Source: an uncultured Erysipelotrichaceae bacterium (lineage in GTDB: Bacteria; Bacillota_I; Bacilli_A; Erysipelotrichales; Erysipelotrichaceae). From it: a stretch of DNA of 5,421 bases. This document shows positions 5,154 to 5,421 of the stretch, piece after piece (positions within the stretch are counted from its first letter, which is position 1; every line of letters begins with the position of its first letter). Made by a program: the position numbers and the translations under genes. Where the stretch lies: positions 1-5,421 of the forward strand of contig CALNCD010000273.1 of NCBI GenBank assembly GCA_937874965.1. Reading direction: 5' to 3'. A model generated the notes under the pieces. It searched no databases, was not told where the DNA came from, and saw only the letters and a list, made by a program, of their open reading frames with translations.

Positions 5154-5421
5154 CGATCTGGTGATTTACCTTATCATGTTCTGTGCGGTTCTGGGGTGCC
5201 TGGCTTCAATCTTCAAGCCGGAAAGTGAATTGGCAGCCCAGTTTCTGGAAGGAATCAATGCTATCGGCAGTATCTTTCTGCCGGTGGCGGGAATCATGGC
5301 GGCACAGCCATTGATTGCTTCGTTTATCACGAGTGTTCTTGGTCCGCTGTTTCACGCCATCGGAGCGGATCAGGCTATTGCAGCTACAACATTTCTGGCT
5401 GTGGATATGGGGGGTTATCAG
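5140..5421 (+). CDS. eutH: EutH-family amino-alcohol transporter, N-terminal part
   Basis: These are the first 94 residues of an integral membrane protein that runs off the right edge. A hydrophobic segment at about 7-25 begins right after the start, and a second spans about 42-64 (IGSIFLPVAGIMAAQPLIASF). EutH landmarks follow the known order: FLEGINAIG (36-43), then GADQAIAATTFLAVDMGGY (75-93), closely matching the conserved GADP...LA-DMGGY stretch of EutH. EutH proteins are about 360-410 residues with many membrane spans and import ethanolamine in Listeria and Salmonella. Here the partner is an amino-alcohol kinase/cytidylyltransferase rather than ethanolamine ammonia-lyase, so choline or ethanolamine import for anabolic use is likely. 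The ATG at 5140 has GGAGGT upstream and overlaps licCA by 14 bases. The family is confident from the visible part; the substrate is not known. Confidence 0.87.
   Translation, partial: MKIISDLVIYLIMFCAVLGCLASIFKPESELAAQFLEGINAIGSIFLPVAGIMAAQPLIASFITSVLGPLFHAIGADQAIAATTFLAVDMGGYQ

Noticed and set aside
1..5421. CRISPR arrays, tRNA or rRNA genes, insertion sequences
   Set aside because: No regularly spaced direct repeats, cloverleaf-like segments, transposase motifs or terminal inverted repeats were seen.

Overview
The window reads as chromosomal DNA of a low-to-moderate G+C Firmicute (Bacillota). Strong AGGAGG-type ribosome binding sites, near-consensus sigma-A-like promoters and short intrinsic terminators all point that way. 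So do the gene families: a YwnA-like Rrf2 regulator beside a QorB/YwnB-type reductase, and a fused LicC-LicA protein beside EutH. A gut-associated or related anaerobic/facultative lineage is plausible, but this is an inference and the genus cannot be read from the sequence.

Layout. (1) Positions 1-434, minus strand: the N-terminal 144 residues of a classical short-chain dehydrogenase/reductase (SDR), running off the left edge. (2) A divergent promoter region (435-542) separates it from a plus-strand VOC (glyoxalase-fold) protein at 543-944, closed by a terminator that overlaps its stop codon. (3) A compact three-gene plus-strand operon at 1052-3100: a FrnE/DsbA-like CxxC oxidoreductase, a QorB-like NmrA-type NAD(P)H:quinone reductase and an Rrf2/YwnA-type redox regulator. 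It has a strong promoter whose -10 box sits inside a TGTAAC-N7-GTTACA palindrome, and a terminator after the regulator. (4) An AT-rich intergenic stretch of about 260 bases (3101-3359) with CTTAA-centred repeats and a promoter carrying a perfect 14-bp palindrome over its -10. (5) Positions 3360-5153: a 597-residue three-part protein, N-terminal winged helix, LicC-like nucleotidyltransferase and LicA-like choline/ethanolamine kinase. (6) From 5140 to the right edge: the start of an EutH-family membrane transporter, overlapping the previous gene by 14 bases.

How the genes fit together. The left two thirds looks like redox and electrophile defence: reductases, a thiol-disulfide protein and a single-cysteine Rrf2 regulator that probably controls its own operon. 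The right third looks like uptake, phosphorylation and CMP/CDP activation of an amino alcohol (choline or ethanolamine), probably for decorating lipids or surface glycopolymers. The most interesting points are the regulator-like domain fused to LicC-LicA, a palindrome at its own promoter, and the coupling to EutH with no ethanolamine catabolic gene visible.
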